Shown: positions 1 through 11,575, counted from the stretch's first letter. The stretch: DNA of 64,000 bases from Ectobius pallidus (GCA_964059195.1 CAXKWD010000011.1:8572366-8636365); one strand, 5' to 3'. Notes: a model not told the origin generated them from the letters alone. Made by a program: numbers and translations.

Positions 1-1240
1 TATGTGTGGTTAATTACTATGTAAAATAACAAACAAGGGAATTTTTGTCTCACCCGTAATGTTCCACCCGTAACAGTGACAGTTTTGTTAAATTATTATT
101 GATGAGTTAAATAAATGTTCTCACAACCTGGAAACAGTTTATAATTTGTATTGAATCCCTCATACCTTCATTAATAACGACATTAAGACCCTAACAGTAA
201 TAGCAGAACAGAAAATGAGCTTTTGTTTTGCATCATTAAAATCAGTGTCCAAATTATGTCCCACCCGTAACAGATTTTGAAAAATAAATTTAAAATATTT
301 ATAATAAATTTTTAAAAATACTTTGCATGTAGTGTGGAGGAGAAGGCATTGTAAATTTTACAGAATATGAAGAACCAATTCTGGTTTATTATTTATGATA
401 TCTAATAAACAAAAATAGTTTTTATAATTTGCTAGAATGTCCCACCCGTAATTATGAAATGGCTGAGCTATGGTTATTCCAGGAATAAGTATAATATTAT
501 GGCCTGGGGAACTGCTAATCAGTACTAAATATATATACTTTTGACGTACAAAAGAGTATTTTAAGACTTATTTAAATTGCAACCTACCAGCACATGTAAA
601 CCTACATTTAAGGTACACAAAATAATACTGTCCCGATCATTGTTGTTTATGAGTCTGCTTTATTTTCCTACAAAAATAAACATTTGTTGACAATGAATGG
701 TGACTTTCTTATGAAGTGAGAAAAGGACAAACATAACTGTAACTAAACATAACACCCAACTTTATAAAAAAATCACCACATTACTTCTGTTCCAAAATAT
801 ATAACCACATTCCCAAAGAAACGTAAGATAAAAGATCGGAGAGTTCTTTTAAAAAACATCTTAAACCATTCCTATTTGAACATTGCTTTCATTCTCTGAA
901 GTTACCTCAATAGTCGAGTAAGTAACAAGTGACACTCCTCATCTTCGAACAGTTTTGATGATGTGCTATTTTACCTGTGCCAGACTTACTGTTTTGAATT
1001 ATTCTATTACATATTTTGTGTGCAGAGAATCTAATTATCTTTAAAATTACAGCGTTTTTCTTACCACCTACCATCATATTACCTAAATAATCTATTAATT
1101 TTAAATAATTACTTACTGTTTTTTTTTTTTTACGCAAACCTGAAACAAAAATTTCAGCATGTTCTAAGTTATAGTATTTTACTAATTTAGTAGTTTGTTT
1201 ATTAATTTTGTTTTGTTATATGTTCTTCCTGAAGAATAAG
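1..1240. other. AT-rich non-coding DNA with a recurring 11-base motif
   Basis: No gene is visible. The motif cccacccgtaa (or a one-base variant) recurs near 49, 64, 262 and 440 in otherwise AT-rich sequence. The short minus-strand frame at 907-1137 is lysine/asparagine-rich, ends in a poly-T derived lysine run, and has no recognisable domain. Confidence 0.5.
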
Positions 1241-1252
1241 AGACAATGTCGT

Positions 1253-1322
1253 CCCCTGTACGGCAAACTAGCAAAAGTGCAATACATATTTAATGCACTT
1301 TCGCTAGTTTGCCATACAGGGG
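1253..1322. repeat. 70-bp hairpin (perfect-class inverted repeat)
   Basis: Two 29-base arms (1253-1281 and 1294-1322) are inverted copies with 27 of 29 positions matching, separated by about 12 bases. The outer flanks (gagaca near 1240, tgtctc near 1327) extend the symmetry weakly. The hairpin sits at the 3' side of the minus-strand LINE remnant. It could be a tiny foldback MITE or an inverted duplication within the LINE. No target-site duplication was identified. Confidence 0.7.
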
Positions 1323-2365
1323 AAGATGTCTCACATCCATATAATACAACCAGCAGGATAATTGTCTTATAAATTTTAGTTTTTAGATTTCTGGTTAGAT
1401 GACTAGAAGATAAGAGTTTCTGAGCTGCATAAAAGCAGGCATTTTCTTATATGAGTTTACACTTAACTTCTACCAACTTTATTTGTATCTGTAATTATGG
1501 CACCAACATATTTAAATTTCTCCACTTTTTCGAACGATCTACCAACTAATCTAATATTTTGTAGCGCATTATTTTGACGTTTCAAGACCATATAGCCTAA
1601 TTAGTTTTTTCTATATTAATTTCCAATCAACATTCCTGCAGGCATTGAAAAGATTTTCTGCATTTCTCTCGATGTATTTGTCATCTCCCAACAGACAAAA
1701 ATCATCTGCATAAGCTAAAATTGGGTGACTGCCATTTAACTTGAGGCCTAACTTGTTTTCCTGAACTTTCCTAATGCCATATTCCAAAGCAAAATTAAAA
1801 AGTAATGGTGATAGTAGTGCATCTTCTTACTTCAAGCCACTTTCAGTGGCATACCTATCTGATATAAATTTCCCTACCCTGACTCTGCTATAGGTTTCAT
1901 TTAGACACATTTTGATCAGCCTAACTAGCTTGTTTGGTATCCCAAACTCAAGGAGGATATTGTACAATTTCTATCGTCTAACTGAATGATATGCTTTTTT
2001 AAAACCCTGTATATATCTGGTGAACAGACATATTCCCACTTTTTATCCAAGATTTGGCAAATACAAAATATTTGATCAATGGTTGATCTATTTCATCTAA
2101 ATCCACATTGATGATCTCCAATGATTTCGTCCGCATTTGGATTAATAGGTATATAAGAAAAAGAGTACAATGATGTTGATAAGAGAGAAATTCCTCTACA
2201 GTTGTTACATTCGGTCCTATCTCCCTTTTTATGGATCCCTGTAATAATAGATTCTTTTCCATCGGCAATTCGTCCTTTCTAAGAAAGAGTAAACTTAAGG
2301 ATCTCTGAGTTTCATCTATCCCCATCTGCCTTAATTAATTCTGCTGGAATTTGGTCAACGCCTGA

Positions 2366-2412
<47 letters not shown>

Positions 2413-3770
2413 AAGTTTACCTATAACTATTTCTACTTCTGTTAGAGTCGGTTCAGCAACCAACGGCTCTGCTGTCAATATTTTACTTTCTACATTTTGG
2501 ACATCTCCATATACATTTTATAATTTATTAAAGAAAATTTTCCACCTGTTCAAAATATTATTCGGAGCCGCGAGTATGGTGCCATTATTGTCCGGAATTA
2601 TGTTTGTTCTAGGTTGAAATCCTTTCTTGAACTCGTTTATTCCCATGTAGAGAACCCTAACATTTTTCTCTTTACTATTTACCTCTAACTCAATTTACTA
2701 TGTCTTTGGTTCTTGTCTTTGCTGTCTTTTTACTTTGTTTCTTTTCTTTGTTTTAATGGTTTTAAGATTTAAGATTAATGATTTTAGCATTGTTGAGATT
2801 TTCGACAGTAGTTTCATTCGGGCTCTGCAACCATTGTAGTTTCGCTTGCTTTCTTGCATTTACTAATTTCAGGCATTCATCATGGAACCAGGTTTATTTG
2901 GTATCAGTTCAAGCGGACTTAATTTTTCTTTTGCGGATACTTTAATATTGTCGTTAATGCTTTCCCAGATTTTATCGATATTCGTATCATCCCTAGCTTC
3001 TTGTTCTGCAATGCTTTCTAGAACTGCAAATCTATTTGAAATCTCGACTTAATAAGCGTTCCTAATTTGGTCTTCATCTAGCTTTTTCAGATTGAATCTC
3101 TCTATATCGAAATTTTGCCTAGTTTCCTTTGTTTAATGGAAGTTTCTCCCGAAAAACCTATCTGAACCAGGTGTTTCAACCAGAACAACCAGATAATAAT
3201 CTGAATCGCAGTCAGCCCCCCCCCCCCCTAAAAGTTCGAACATCAGTTATACTAGACTGCCTCCTTGCATCTATTAGCACATGGTCGATTTGATTACGAG
3301 TCATTCCATCTGGTCTGCAAGTTGAGACTTTCGTTCCCAACCGTAGGCTTCAAAATCTCCTTCCTTCCTATTTTCTCGTTGAAATCTCCTAGTACCATTT
3401 TCATATGATACGCCGGAAACATAAAATGTTCGTTCTATTTCCTCATAGGATCTGTCCTTGTCCTTATCCTCCGTTGGTGCATGGACATTCACAACTATGT
3501 CGTCACACCACCGTCCTCTTATAATAACATATGAAAGCCTATCATTAATAAACTTTACTTTTTTAATGGCTGAATTGCTTCTCCTATAGAATCTGTATAA
3601 AGAATCTGGTCCCTAATTGATGGTTATCATTCCCTTTCCCACAGATTCGAGTTCCTGGCCCAAACCCCTTTCCCGCGCATAGTGAGTTTCGTCCAAATCC
3701 AGCAATGTTTTCCTATTTAGACCTACTTTTCATGATATCCCTTTTGTCCATCTATGTTAAACATTTCAGA
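1310..3770 (-). pseudogene. Decayed non-LTR retrotransposon (endonuclease + reverse transcriptase)
   Basis: Read on the minus strand in several frames, this is one element in order. An apurinic-type endonuclease comes first, around 3760-3200, with the peptide NVHAPTEDKDKDRSYEEIER at its core. A linker with RNQIDHVLID follows near 3300-3240. The RT follows, with SPLLFNFALEYGIRKVQE near 1830-1770 and the catalytic YADD box in LAYADDFCLLGDDKYIE near 1720-1670. Post-RT segments are FKYVGAIITDTNK near 1500 and LYGCET near 1330. The layout is that of RTE/Jockey-grade LINEs. Frameshifts, stops and an internal (TA)n tract at 2368-2409 show that it is dead. The clade is inferred from motif style only. 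Confidence 0.8.
2368..2409. repeat. (TA)n microsatellite
   Basis: About 21 uninterrupted TA units lie inside the decayed LINE and interrupt its coding potential. Confidence 0.95.
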
Positions 3771-3959
3771 TCTCTTCGTGCTGTAAAGTTATAAAAAAAA
3801 TCGAAGCGATCGAAATCTCCATGCGATGCTCTTCTTTCCCAGTTATGACAAAAGAGCAAGGCCACTTATTATTAATTTCCAAATTTAAAAAGTATTACTA
3901 AATTCTGGTGCCTCGGTAGTGCAAAAAAGTTTTCTGTGCCAGTTTTCTTGGGGGACTCA

Positions 3960-4560
3960 TATTTCGCGAATGAAAGCAAAAATTAAAAATCTGGCTTTAA
4001 GGTGCATTCAGACACACTTCAGTTAGACCAATATACACCATCAAGAATATCACCGCCTTATCAGTTGAAACAGCCTTATTCATGTTCCAAGCCAAAATTG
4101 TCCCCATTCTCAGTTATGGACTAGAGATAATCTGGGTAAAATTGAGTCTAAACTACCTGAACTTGCTAGAGAAGGTAAAAGCGCGTTTTCTAATAGCCTC
4201 TCTCGGAATTTCAAAATACGCGCCCTCCGACTTGCATACGTCTTCAACTTTCCTCCTGGAAGACATAAAGATAAAGATGGCCCTACCATCGACGCCAAAT
4301 TGGGCCCGCGTCCTGGCAGAGAGGAAAGAAAAACAACAAGACATATTGCCTTAGACCCTACGGCACGGGAGATATGATCGACACAAGCTGGACCCGCCCG
4401 AACCAGGAATTAAGACGCCTGCTAACAAGCCTACCGCCACAAAATCTGAAAGAAAACACGGTATCACACACTCAGCTGTGACTGCGTGCACGCAGTGTGG
4501 TGGGTTTTGTGACTATTTTATAATACCACATATTTAAGTGCCAAAAGCGAGCGAAGTCCT
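3960..4560 (+). pseudogene. LINE fragment, C-terminal part of RT ORF
   Basis: The open segment 4082-4354 encodes AKIVPILSYGLEIIW followed by LEKVKARFLIASLGISK. This matches the stretch that follows the RT palm in R1/Jockey/CR1-grade LINEs, where a Y(G)xExxW box precedes a basic 'LEKVKxxFLKxxLGLSK' helix. Further on, in a shifted frame near 4485-4560, CTQCGG and a lysine-rich tail resemble the terminal cysteine/histidine knuckle of such ORFs. It is on the opposite strand to, and a different family from, the LINE at 1.3-3.8 kb. It is truncated at the 5' end and dead. Confidence 0.7.
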
Positions 4561-4859
4561 TAAATGATACAGCAAAACTAATTGACGCCTCTAAACCACT
4601 ATTTATGCATGTTTATGAGAACTTCCTTTCATTCAAAAGTGACTCTGAAGCGGATGGCGTGGACAGAATTGCATTGGTAGTAGCACTATTGAAAAAACCT
4701 AAGTCCCACCTTTTACCAAATCCCCATTATGTTCACTCTAATATGTAGGTATGTAGCCTATTAATTCTTCCACAAATAATAGTTTATGTTGATATCAATT
4801 GGGAATATTTATGGGGAAACTTTTATCTAACACCAGGAATCTAACCCGGGTCCTTAGAG

Positions 4860-5100
4860 TTCGATACACGGCGCCAGAAGGAATTATTCGCTTATGATTG
4901 GTAGAGCGTCGGCATGGAAAGCCTATGTCCCGGGTTGGGTCCCGGTATCAGGGGAATTTTTCTTCTAAATAGGCCTGTTCTGGTGTACTGTCAACAGGAA
5001 CAATCTGTGGAAACATGAATAACCTACATATCATCTGGTCGATAAACAGTGCGATCCCGGTTACAAAATCATATATTTAGTGTGCCTCTTAATACAGTAT
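4860..5100 (+). mobile_element. tRNA-derived SINE (family 1), worn copy
   Basis: A Pol III-type head is seen at 4895-4968: ttggtagagcgtcggcatgg as box A-like and gggttgggtcccggtatcag as box B-like. The tail shares cccggttacaaaatcat and tagtgtgcctc with the family-1 copies at 9.8-10.1 kb and 53.0-53.5 kb. The head is degenerate. There is no poly-A tail. Confidence 0.6.
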
Positions 5101-6780
5101 TATTCCTTTGTAATTTCTAAATAAATTTTGTGGCCTAAGCTAGTCTTAAGTATTTTAGGCCATTAAAATCCAGACCATGGCAGTAACGATGAAATAAAGA
5201 TGAAGTGGCGTTGAAAGGAGTATTACACAGGAGTATTTTCAATGTGTCATCGTGCCAAAGGAAAATAGAACATGGGGTCTAGGTTCTCACTTTAACACGG
5301 CCTATTTCAGTCTAATTTATACTTTCCCTGAAGCCTTGACCGAGATGGCTGTATTGAGGGATATGCATTACTGCTTCCAACTGCTGCTGTTTTAAGTTGA
5401 ACGCTTGAGGAAAAGTAGACATGTCATTTAGAAAACCTTTCAAGTGAGACGATCTTAAAGTCGTCGTCGGCTATTAAGAGGGGAAAATATGGCTTTGCCA
5501 TTAAGCCACAGAAATTATTTTAAGCATTGCTTTATTTTCATCACCATTATGCGATTCTGTGGTTCATTCAGCCCCCAATGTAGTTCAGGCACTGCAAAAC
5601 GGCCAGCTTTCTTACTGGCTACAAAACTGGTGAAATAGGGTAGCCCAGACGGTCTAGCATTAGTTAAGTAGCACCACCAACAAAGTGGATATTATTAATA
5701 AACTAAATTTATGATCGATTATCAATGGCTTGGTATCGAATAGTTATTTGGGATCCCCTTCCACCTCACCTGTGATGGAGATTCAAGTTTAATTTCTTTA
5801 ATATGGTCAGGTTTTTATTAAACTTCATTGCTAGCATAAAGCATACTTTCTAAAGTATTTACTGTCGATAATGTACTATTTACATGATGAGAGGACTAAT
5901 AAAATATTGTCTGTAAATGAATATTAATATATTAAATCAGTTGTTTCATTCAAATAAGATTTTTAATGGATAAATGGTCCTTAATTCGTAAAATGTAAAC
6001 GTTTTTTTGCAAAACGGACATGAGCCAGTAATTAAAAAGGGCCTAGCCTTATCACCTTAACATTACAGTTTTAATTTTTTACTAAACGAAACAACATTAC
6101 AAATGTGTCTGAAACTGTTCATATATAAGACTACATCCTATAATTCTCATACCTTAAAATATTTAATTCATGATAATAACGTATAACAGACGGCCATCTT
6201 ATGTGGGTAAACAGGTTGACCAACACGACAAACCTCGCGGGAGATGTAATATGGCAAATTTTCGAAACGTGTGAATTCGGTATGCCCTAGTAAACTAAGG
6301 TTCATAACCTAACCTAACTGCCACTAAAATATAATCTACCTGCCACTAACCTTAATGCAAGAAGGACAGTTGGTCATGCTTTGCAGTTGGGCATTCTGCT
6401 TCGCTCAGAACCATAATATGGCTGGCGTGTTTTAAGCATAATAAAAATGAATCGATTGAAATGGGTAAAAATACCAGACAGAGTTTTAAATACGCCTTGT
6501 TTCACCTCTTAATTCCTTTAACAAAAGTAAGTAAATTTAATCAAGTGTTCAGTTCTGGATAGGAAAATTGCAATGTTAAGGAGATAGTGCTCTCACCATT
6601 AAACATATATATATTGTGCTAAGCTAAACCATAGTGCAAAATGAACAATTCATAGTGTAAGAGTCTTCATTATATCTCTACAATCACAGACATCTCAAAG
6701 ACGAAGTCTTAAACTCATGATCTGTACCTAGGGTTTATATATTACAGATTTAACAGCCAGTCCGCTGTTGTAGTGTAAGA
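5101..6780. other. Non-coding DNA, no feature recognised
   Basis: AT-rich sequence without an open frame of note. A short segment at 6180-6420 is more GC-rich and has ctaacctaactgccacta-like internal repetition, and could be an old SINE. Nothing else is supported. Confidence 0.4.
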
Positions 6781-6925
6781 ATATGGCCAAGCTGAAAATA
6801 CTTAAAAATCCGCCATTCTGTTTTGAAAATGTTGGCCAGCTTAAATTGCTACAAGGTTCTTGCCACTCAGCAGAGGTGCCATTAATTACCCGTAAATATT
6901 TTTACATATTTCCTGTTACAGTCTG

Positions 6926-6928
6926 TTT

Positions 6929-6988
<60 letters not shown>
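6926..6988. repeat. (CTTT)n microsatellite
   Basis: About 15 CTTT units. They give rise to the FLSF-repeat frame at 6783-7091, which is therefore not a gene. Confidence 0.95.
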
Positions 6989-6990
<2 letters not shown>

Positions 6991-7099
6991 CCCCACCAGA
7001 CAGAGCGTCATATCAGAACATGGTATTAATACAGACTGTCGATTTGGTGTATGTCTTGGTTTTTTGCTGCTGTACCTTACCAGTACGATAGGTGTCTAA

Positions 7100-7279
7100 C
7101 AGTGGCGGACGCAGAATTTTTTTTCGGGGGGGGGGGATTTGAATAGGTACAGAAGGAATACTAAAAAAAATAATTAACTTACATATATAATTCGTTTATA
7201 AAACGGGCCACTTAGAGCCTTTTTTCAAATTTCGGGGGGGGATCTATCCCCCCAATCCCCCCCTCTGCGTCCGCCACTG
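7100..7279. mobile_element. hAT-type MITE, 180 bp, with 8-bp TSD
   Basis: The terminal inverted repeats are cagtggcggacgcaga at the left and its complement at the right. The element is flanked on both sides by gtgtctaa (7092-7099 and 7280-7287), a perfect 8-bp target-site duplication diagnostic of hAT elements. The interior has G-rich then C-rich runs that would fold back on each other. Confidence 0.9.
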
Positions 7280-7585
7280 GTGTCTAAACACGGTTTCTTG
7301 AGATTTAATGATGTGTTAACTTGTAAGAATGAATGTATGATTCAGAATTTACCGCTTCGCCCTGCAGTTGTTCATATGTAATACACTCAAAGATCTTTCA
7401 GCTATCGTTGACAAGACTAGCTTTCATGCGCTGGAAGCTCTTTATAATGTGACTGACTCATCATTGCGGCCTTCATGGATTCCAGTGTACTGGTTGGCTC
7501 ATGCATACCAGAAATAGTATTGGGAATGGGCTCTTTTCTAGTGAAATATGCATACTGGGTGGGAGGTGGATATATATATATAATC

Positions 7586-7826
7586 TGTGGCTTGGTTCTA
7601 AAAGTGCCAATGCCAATTTCTTCCAAAAATGAGATCTATGCATTATTGAGCTCGGCTAGTCTTTATCTTTCGCATAATAAAAGTGTCAATGTCTTGATAT
7701 TAATTGACATAAGACAGAAACCTTAGGGGCCGATTTCGGAAGTTCTCAGCAAAAAAATGTTACTTCCACAAAGGCTTATCTAAAAAGTAAGTTTTATGAA
7801 ATTGGCCCTTTTAGAACCAAGCCACA
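7586..7826. repeat. Inverted repeat flanking ~175 bp
   Basis: tgtggcttggttctaaaag at 7586-7604 recurs inverted at 7808-7826, and the arms extend into a matching ccaatttc/gaaattgg. It could be an old MITE or an inverted duplication. The right arm abuts a mariner tail fragment. Confidence 0.6.
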
Positions 7827-7829
7827 AAA

Positions 7830-7995
7830 TGGTGTGACAAATATCTCATTCCTGTGGCGAATACGTTGATAAATAGCTGAACACTTGCTACATCTGTTGC
7901 AATAAATATTTCCGTGAAATTTTGTTTTGTTTTTGTAAACGGTCCTAGGGAAACTTACTTTAAGAACGCGTCTCGTATATCCATCCCTGAACAAC
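7830..7995 (+). pseudogene. mariner tail fragment
   Basis: This segment is about 85% similar by eye to 9626-9780, where it encodes the mariner transposase C-terminus (RYDKCLNSCGEYV-like) and the 3' end. Here one base is missing, which breaks the frame. Only the last coding bases and the 3' untranslated part of the transposon remain. Confidence 0.65.
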
Positions 7996-8089
7996 TTGTG
8001 AAAGTTTGTCGGTAGAGTTCTGATTCACCCTGTATAAAAAGTAATGCGAGCTCTTTAGAACTACTGGTGAATGAGCCTCCAGGTCTATT

Positions 8090-8280
8090 AGTTAATCGTT
8101 TTGAAGGCGCTAAAATCGTCAGCCCTCTTAAATCTCCAATTTATTCCTGGCACTAACTACTTGCACCTGTTGGTCTGAGTCGACCCAGTACTACCAGAAG
8201 AATTCGGCCTAATTATAAGTTTGAATGGCCTCATCGGGGATTGAACCCACGATCTTTCCCTACCCAACTACAACACATTT
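8090..8280 (-). mobile_element. Possible tRNA-derived SINE
   Basis: ggggattgaacccacgatc at 8236-8254 resembles an inverted box B, and the flanking Y-rich segment is SINE-like. There is no second well-preserved copy in the window, so the call is weak. Confidence 0.35.
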
Positions 8281-8564
8281 AGAAAGCATGGAGTTGCCTT
8301 ATACTTGGTAACATTGTGCAGAGTCAAATAGTTTTTAAATTAAATACACCAATTACAAGGTTTATAGACCTATACGCTACATTTGATGTTACCTGCTAGA
8401 CTATGTCCTTTTCTATAATGGCATTGGTTCCTAGATCACACTCTTATAAACCTTTATATACATATTTCCAGTCATCATTGACTTTAATACTTGGTTCAGA
8501 GAACATCAACTTGGTTATTAACATCTTACTATTATTTGTTGCCTGACCACTCAATGCTCTAAGG

Positions 8565-8841
8565 CAGTGGTTCCCAAACTTTTCAGTCCGTGGACCCCTT
8601 GAAAAAAATTAAAAATTTCGCGGACCCCCTCTGGGTTTTGAAAAAAAAACTAAATAAATACTTTGATTCAAATGTATTAAATTCAATAGATAAAATAACA
8701 TTGTCAATGGTAACAAACAGAGTTTACTCCTCAATGTCAACAGTGAAGCTGCTTTAGAAGATATATAATTTGAGAAAATTACGAGATATCCTATTTCTTC
8801 TTAAACCCCCTGCGGACCCCCTGAAACATTGGGAATCACTG
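8565..8841. mobile_element. hAT-type MITE, 277 bp, with 8-bp TSD
   Basis: It begins cagtggttcccaaact and ends with the imperfect complement tgggaatcactg. The flanks ctctaagg at 8557-8564 and 8842-8849 are a perfect 8-bp target-site duplication. The sub-terminal parts carry a repeated 'ggacccc' motif on both sides (ccgtggacccc, gcggaccccc). It is non-coding. Confidence 0.9.
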
Positions 8842-8964
8842 CTCTAAGGTGTTTGATACCTAAATTATATCGTTCAGTTAATTCTGTAAATTCTGTTCAT
8901 GTCTTATGAACAGAACCGGAGGTTAAATGCACTGAATGACAAAAGAATACTATTAAGTTACTAT

Positions 8965-9175
8965 TTGGTGGAGGTTCCATCGGGTCACAAACGACCCCTG
9001 GCGATCCCTAAAGGGGATATTCTTTTTCCGTTGTGCGCCAGTCCCCTACGCACTTAAACGTAAGACACAAACACCCAGCCCTGAATCCCGGACTGAAAAC
9101 CCCCCAAACCCAGGAATCGAACCCTGACCGCCGGGGTGGAAGGCAGGCGTGCTACAGACTCACCCATGGCGGCGG
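8965..9175 (-). mobile_element. tRNA-derived SINE (family 2)
   Basis: On the minus strand, ccatgggtgagtctgtagca (box A-like) is followed by gtcagggttcgattcctggg (box B). The body then carries ggcgcacaacggaaaaagaa and ggggatcgccagggg. Box spacing of about 40 bases is typical of tRNA heads. Confidence 0.65.
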
Positions 9176-9409
9176 ACAAATTACGTTTTAAATGAGAAAA
9201 TAACATCAAAACACAGAATACAAGTCACAGATAAAGAAGAACGGACTGCGAACAATAAAATGCAACAAACAACCTGCCGCCTTAGATTTGAACGATTGTG
9301 TGATAACCTCCGTTTCTTTGTCAATGTCTACCATTCTCTGTCATTTCTTAAGGGGTAGGAAAAGATGAAAATCTCTGGGTGCGCGGTTCGAGCTGTAGGG
9401 CGGAGACTT

Positions 9410-9785
9410 CAACACCTCCCTGCAAGTCTCCTGCAAAAGTTCGGCTGGGAGGTGTTTCAACATCCACCACACAGCCCGTACCTCGCTCCCAGTGATTTCC
9501 ATCTTTTCCTACACCTCAATAAATGACAGAGAAGCGGAGATGGTTGTCACACAGTGTTTCAAATCCCAGGTGGTAGACTTCTAGGACACAAGTGTTCAAA
9601 AGTAGGTCCCGGTATGACAAATGTCTCAATTCCTGTGGCGAATATGTTAAAAAATAGCTAAACACCTGCTATATCTGTTACAATAAATATTTCCATGAAA
9701 TTTTGTTTTGTTTCTGTAAAGGGCCCTAGGGAAACTTACCTTATGAACGCGCCTCGTATGTGCATTCTTGAACCACATTTTGTCT
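9410..9785 (+). pseudogene. mariner transposase, C-terminal fragment plus 3' end
   Basis: The frame at 9431-9525 reads LLQKFGWEVFQHPPHSPYLA and continues PSDFHLFLHL. This is the mariner signature around the third catalytic aspartate (usual form HPPYSPDLAPSD). In this copy that catalytic position is Y, so the active site is dead. After a stop and frame change, RYDKCLNSCGEYVKK ends the protein at about 9650, followed by a 3' untranslated segment shared with 7.83-7.99 kb. The N-terminal DNA-binding and first catalytic regions are absent. Confidence 0.85.
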
Positions 9786-9799
9786 CTGTTGGACATTAC

Positions 9800-10100
9800 A
9801 TGAGAATGTTATAGAAGAAAATTTCCTGACACTGGGATTTGAACCCAGGACCTTCGGCTATCCGTGCCATTGCTCTACCAACTGAGCTACGCCAGAGTTG
9901 ACTTCACAGCGCCAGATGGAACCTATAATATTCTCATGTAATGTCCAACAGAGACTGTAGTTCATTAATGCACATATATTATCTTGAATGTTACTGCATA
10001 ATAACTGTGGAAGCCCGGTCACAAAAATCACTAATTAGTGTGCCTCACAATACTGCATATGACATAACTTGTCTGTCAGTGAGGTAGACCATTCAGGGCA
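9800..10100 (-). mobile_element. tRNA-derived SINE (family 1)
   Basis: On the minus strand, tggcgtagctcagttggtag at about 9895-9876 is a good box A, and ggttcaaatcccagtgtcag at about 9843-9824 is box B. A 70-base tRNA-like head is therefore intact in outline, although the acceptor stem is not paired as in a real tRNA. Sequence between 9950 and 10100 shares gcccggtcacaaaaatca and ttagtgtgcctcacaatact with the other family-1 copies, which suggests a tail or a second, opposed copy. Confidence 0.75.
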
Positions 10101-10309
10101 ATTAGTCATAGGAGTCGTGGCTAGTCTGCATTTGACACAAGGCGTCTAAAATATAAATACCTTTTATCTTGCATTTTACAATCCTCAGGCGAGTAGCCTA
10201 CATAAATGTCTTTATTTTTGTTTTGTATTGAATTTGAATGTAAGGCTATTAGGTAGGTCTAATTATTTTGGATGAATAAAAAGTCAAATAAATGTAAAAG
10301 GAAAATCAG

Positions 10310-10370
10310 GGGGGGGGGGGCGCGGCCCCTACGACCTTCCTCTCTGGATCCGCCACTGACTCTCTGACAG
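10310..10370. other. Poly-G tract and orphan MITE end
   Basis: A run of 12 or more G is followed by C-rich sequence and ctggatccgccactg, which resembles the right terminus of the hAT MITE at 7100-7279 (ctgcgtccgccactg). No matching left end was found. Confidence 0.45.
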
Positions 10371-10709
10371 GTTAAAGACCCTTTTTTAAGTACAGGAGAA
10401 GTAATTTTAAATATATCTAAGCACTTAAAACAGATAATGACCTAACGCACACAAGTGGATTAGTGGATAGCAGAGGCGATCACGGAATCCCATGTTAAGT
10501 CGAGAATGTCTATATCGCTCCTTTCCCGTGTACTCTTCTATTTTAAAGAACATTTGAGAGCATTAGACGCGAAGACTACTTCTGTTTGAGGTTACTGAAG
10601 TATTCAATGTATATAATTAAAACATAAAAAGAAAGAGACATTGTCAAGTTCGACCGAATATCCTAACATCTCATATTTTCGTTAGGTACGAATTATGAAG
10701 TCTCTCTCT

Positions 10710-10998
10710 CTCGAATCCTATGCCCCCATGTTGGGGCGAAGGGCCTCCAAGTGGAGGTTTCTGTTTACCGATGTGAATTTTGTTACGCTTATTTTCCTAG
10801 AGAGAGCAGAGGGACAGGTGATAAGCCCATCGCCCCTTAACCCCTCTCCGGAAACTAAGGTATTACTTGGACGTGAAAGGGCCGAGAAATTATGTCCAGA
10901 GGCTCTAATTTAGGCTTGGAGTTCTTTTACGTGCCGTAAATCTACGACACGGGCCCCCCAGCTTAAAGTCCCTCCCGGAGGACTCCGTGCCCAGGATT
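10710..10998 (+). repeat. Dispersed repeat (family 3), SINE-like
   Basis: The segments ccatgttggggcgaagg, ggacgtgaaagggccgag and ttacgtgccgtaaatctacg all recur inverted at 52.64-52.87 kb. The order is collinear, so both are copies of one family about 290 bp long. The GC-rich body points to a SINE or short non-autonomous element. Its frame at 10695-10913 is incidental. Confidence 0.7.
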
Positions 10999-11270
10999 TT
11001 TATTAAGAAATATAACATAGATTATTTACAAACACGACGTGTCCTTTAGCCCTACACACTTTCTAGCAGTATGCTATTGAGAATGCAATGATGGGCATGG
11101 ATTGAAATTATTCTTTAGAAAACTAACACGAAAGAGAGAAAAAAGCAATAAAACCTGAAGGCTGAAATAAGAAAAAATACCAATCTTTGAAAATGAAGAC
11201 TATAGTTAAAAAAAACAGACAGTAGAAATACAAGAAAAAATAAACAAGTAAACCAAAAAAGACTACATCC

Positions 11271-11575
11271 GCCGGCGTGGTCTTGTGGTTAGCGTCGCTG
11301 CCTACAGATCTGTCGGCACGGGTTCGATCCCCGATACCTCCTCGGATTTTTCTGAGATAGGGAGGTCTGGTAGGGGTGCACACAGTCTCGTGATTCAAAT
11401 TGAGGAGCTACTTTATGGAGAAGTACCGGCTCCGGTCATGGAAACCACCATTGGCCGTGGATGTCGGCATGCTGACCACATGCCCTCCAATCCTGCCGTC
11501 TGCCTATGGTAGATGACGCAGGGGTCGGGTTGTAGGTCTTGTCCCTTCTGGGATGTTAGTGCCACGGAGTTAGTT
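11271..11575 (+). mobile_element. tRNA-derived SINE (family 4), about 300 bp
   Basis: Box A is within ggcgtggtcttgtggttagc and box B is acgggttcgatccccgatac (11317-11336). The body contains tgtcggcatgctgacca and ctatggtagatgacgcag, and the 3' end is a short gttagttagtta repeat. Tail pieces of the same family lie at 17.00-17.11 kb and 49.56-49.68 kb. The ORFs over it are incidental. Confidence 0.85.

Noticed and set aside
6783..7091. Hydrophobic plus-strand frame with FLSF repeats
   Set aside because: The repeats are the translation of a (CTTT)n microsatellite. The ends have no domain, and the frame runs into a MITE flank.
9826..9898. Apparent tRNA gene on the minus strand
   Set aside because: Box A and box B are good, but the acceptor stem does not pair, and the same head recurs with a shared non-tRNA body at 53.0 and 53.4 kb. 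It is a SINE head.
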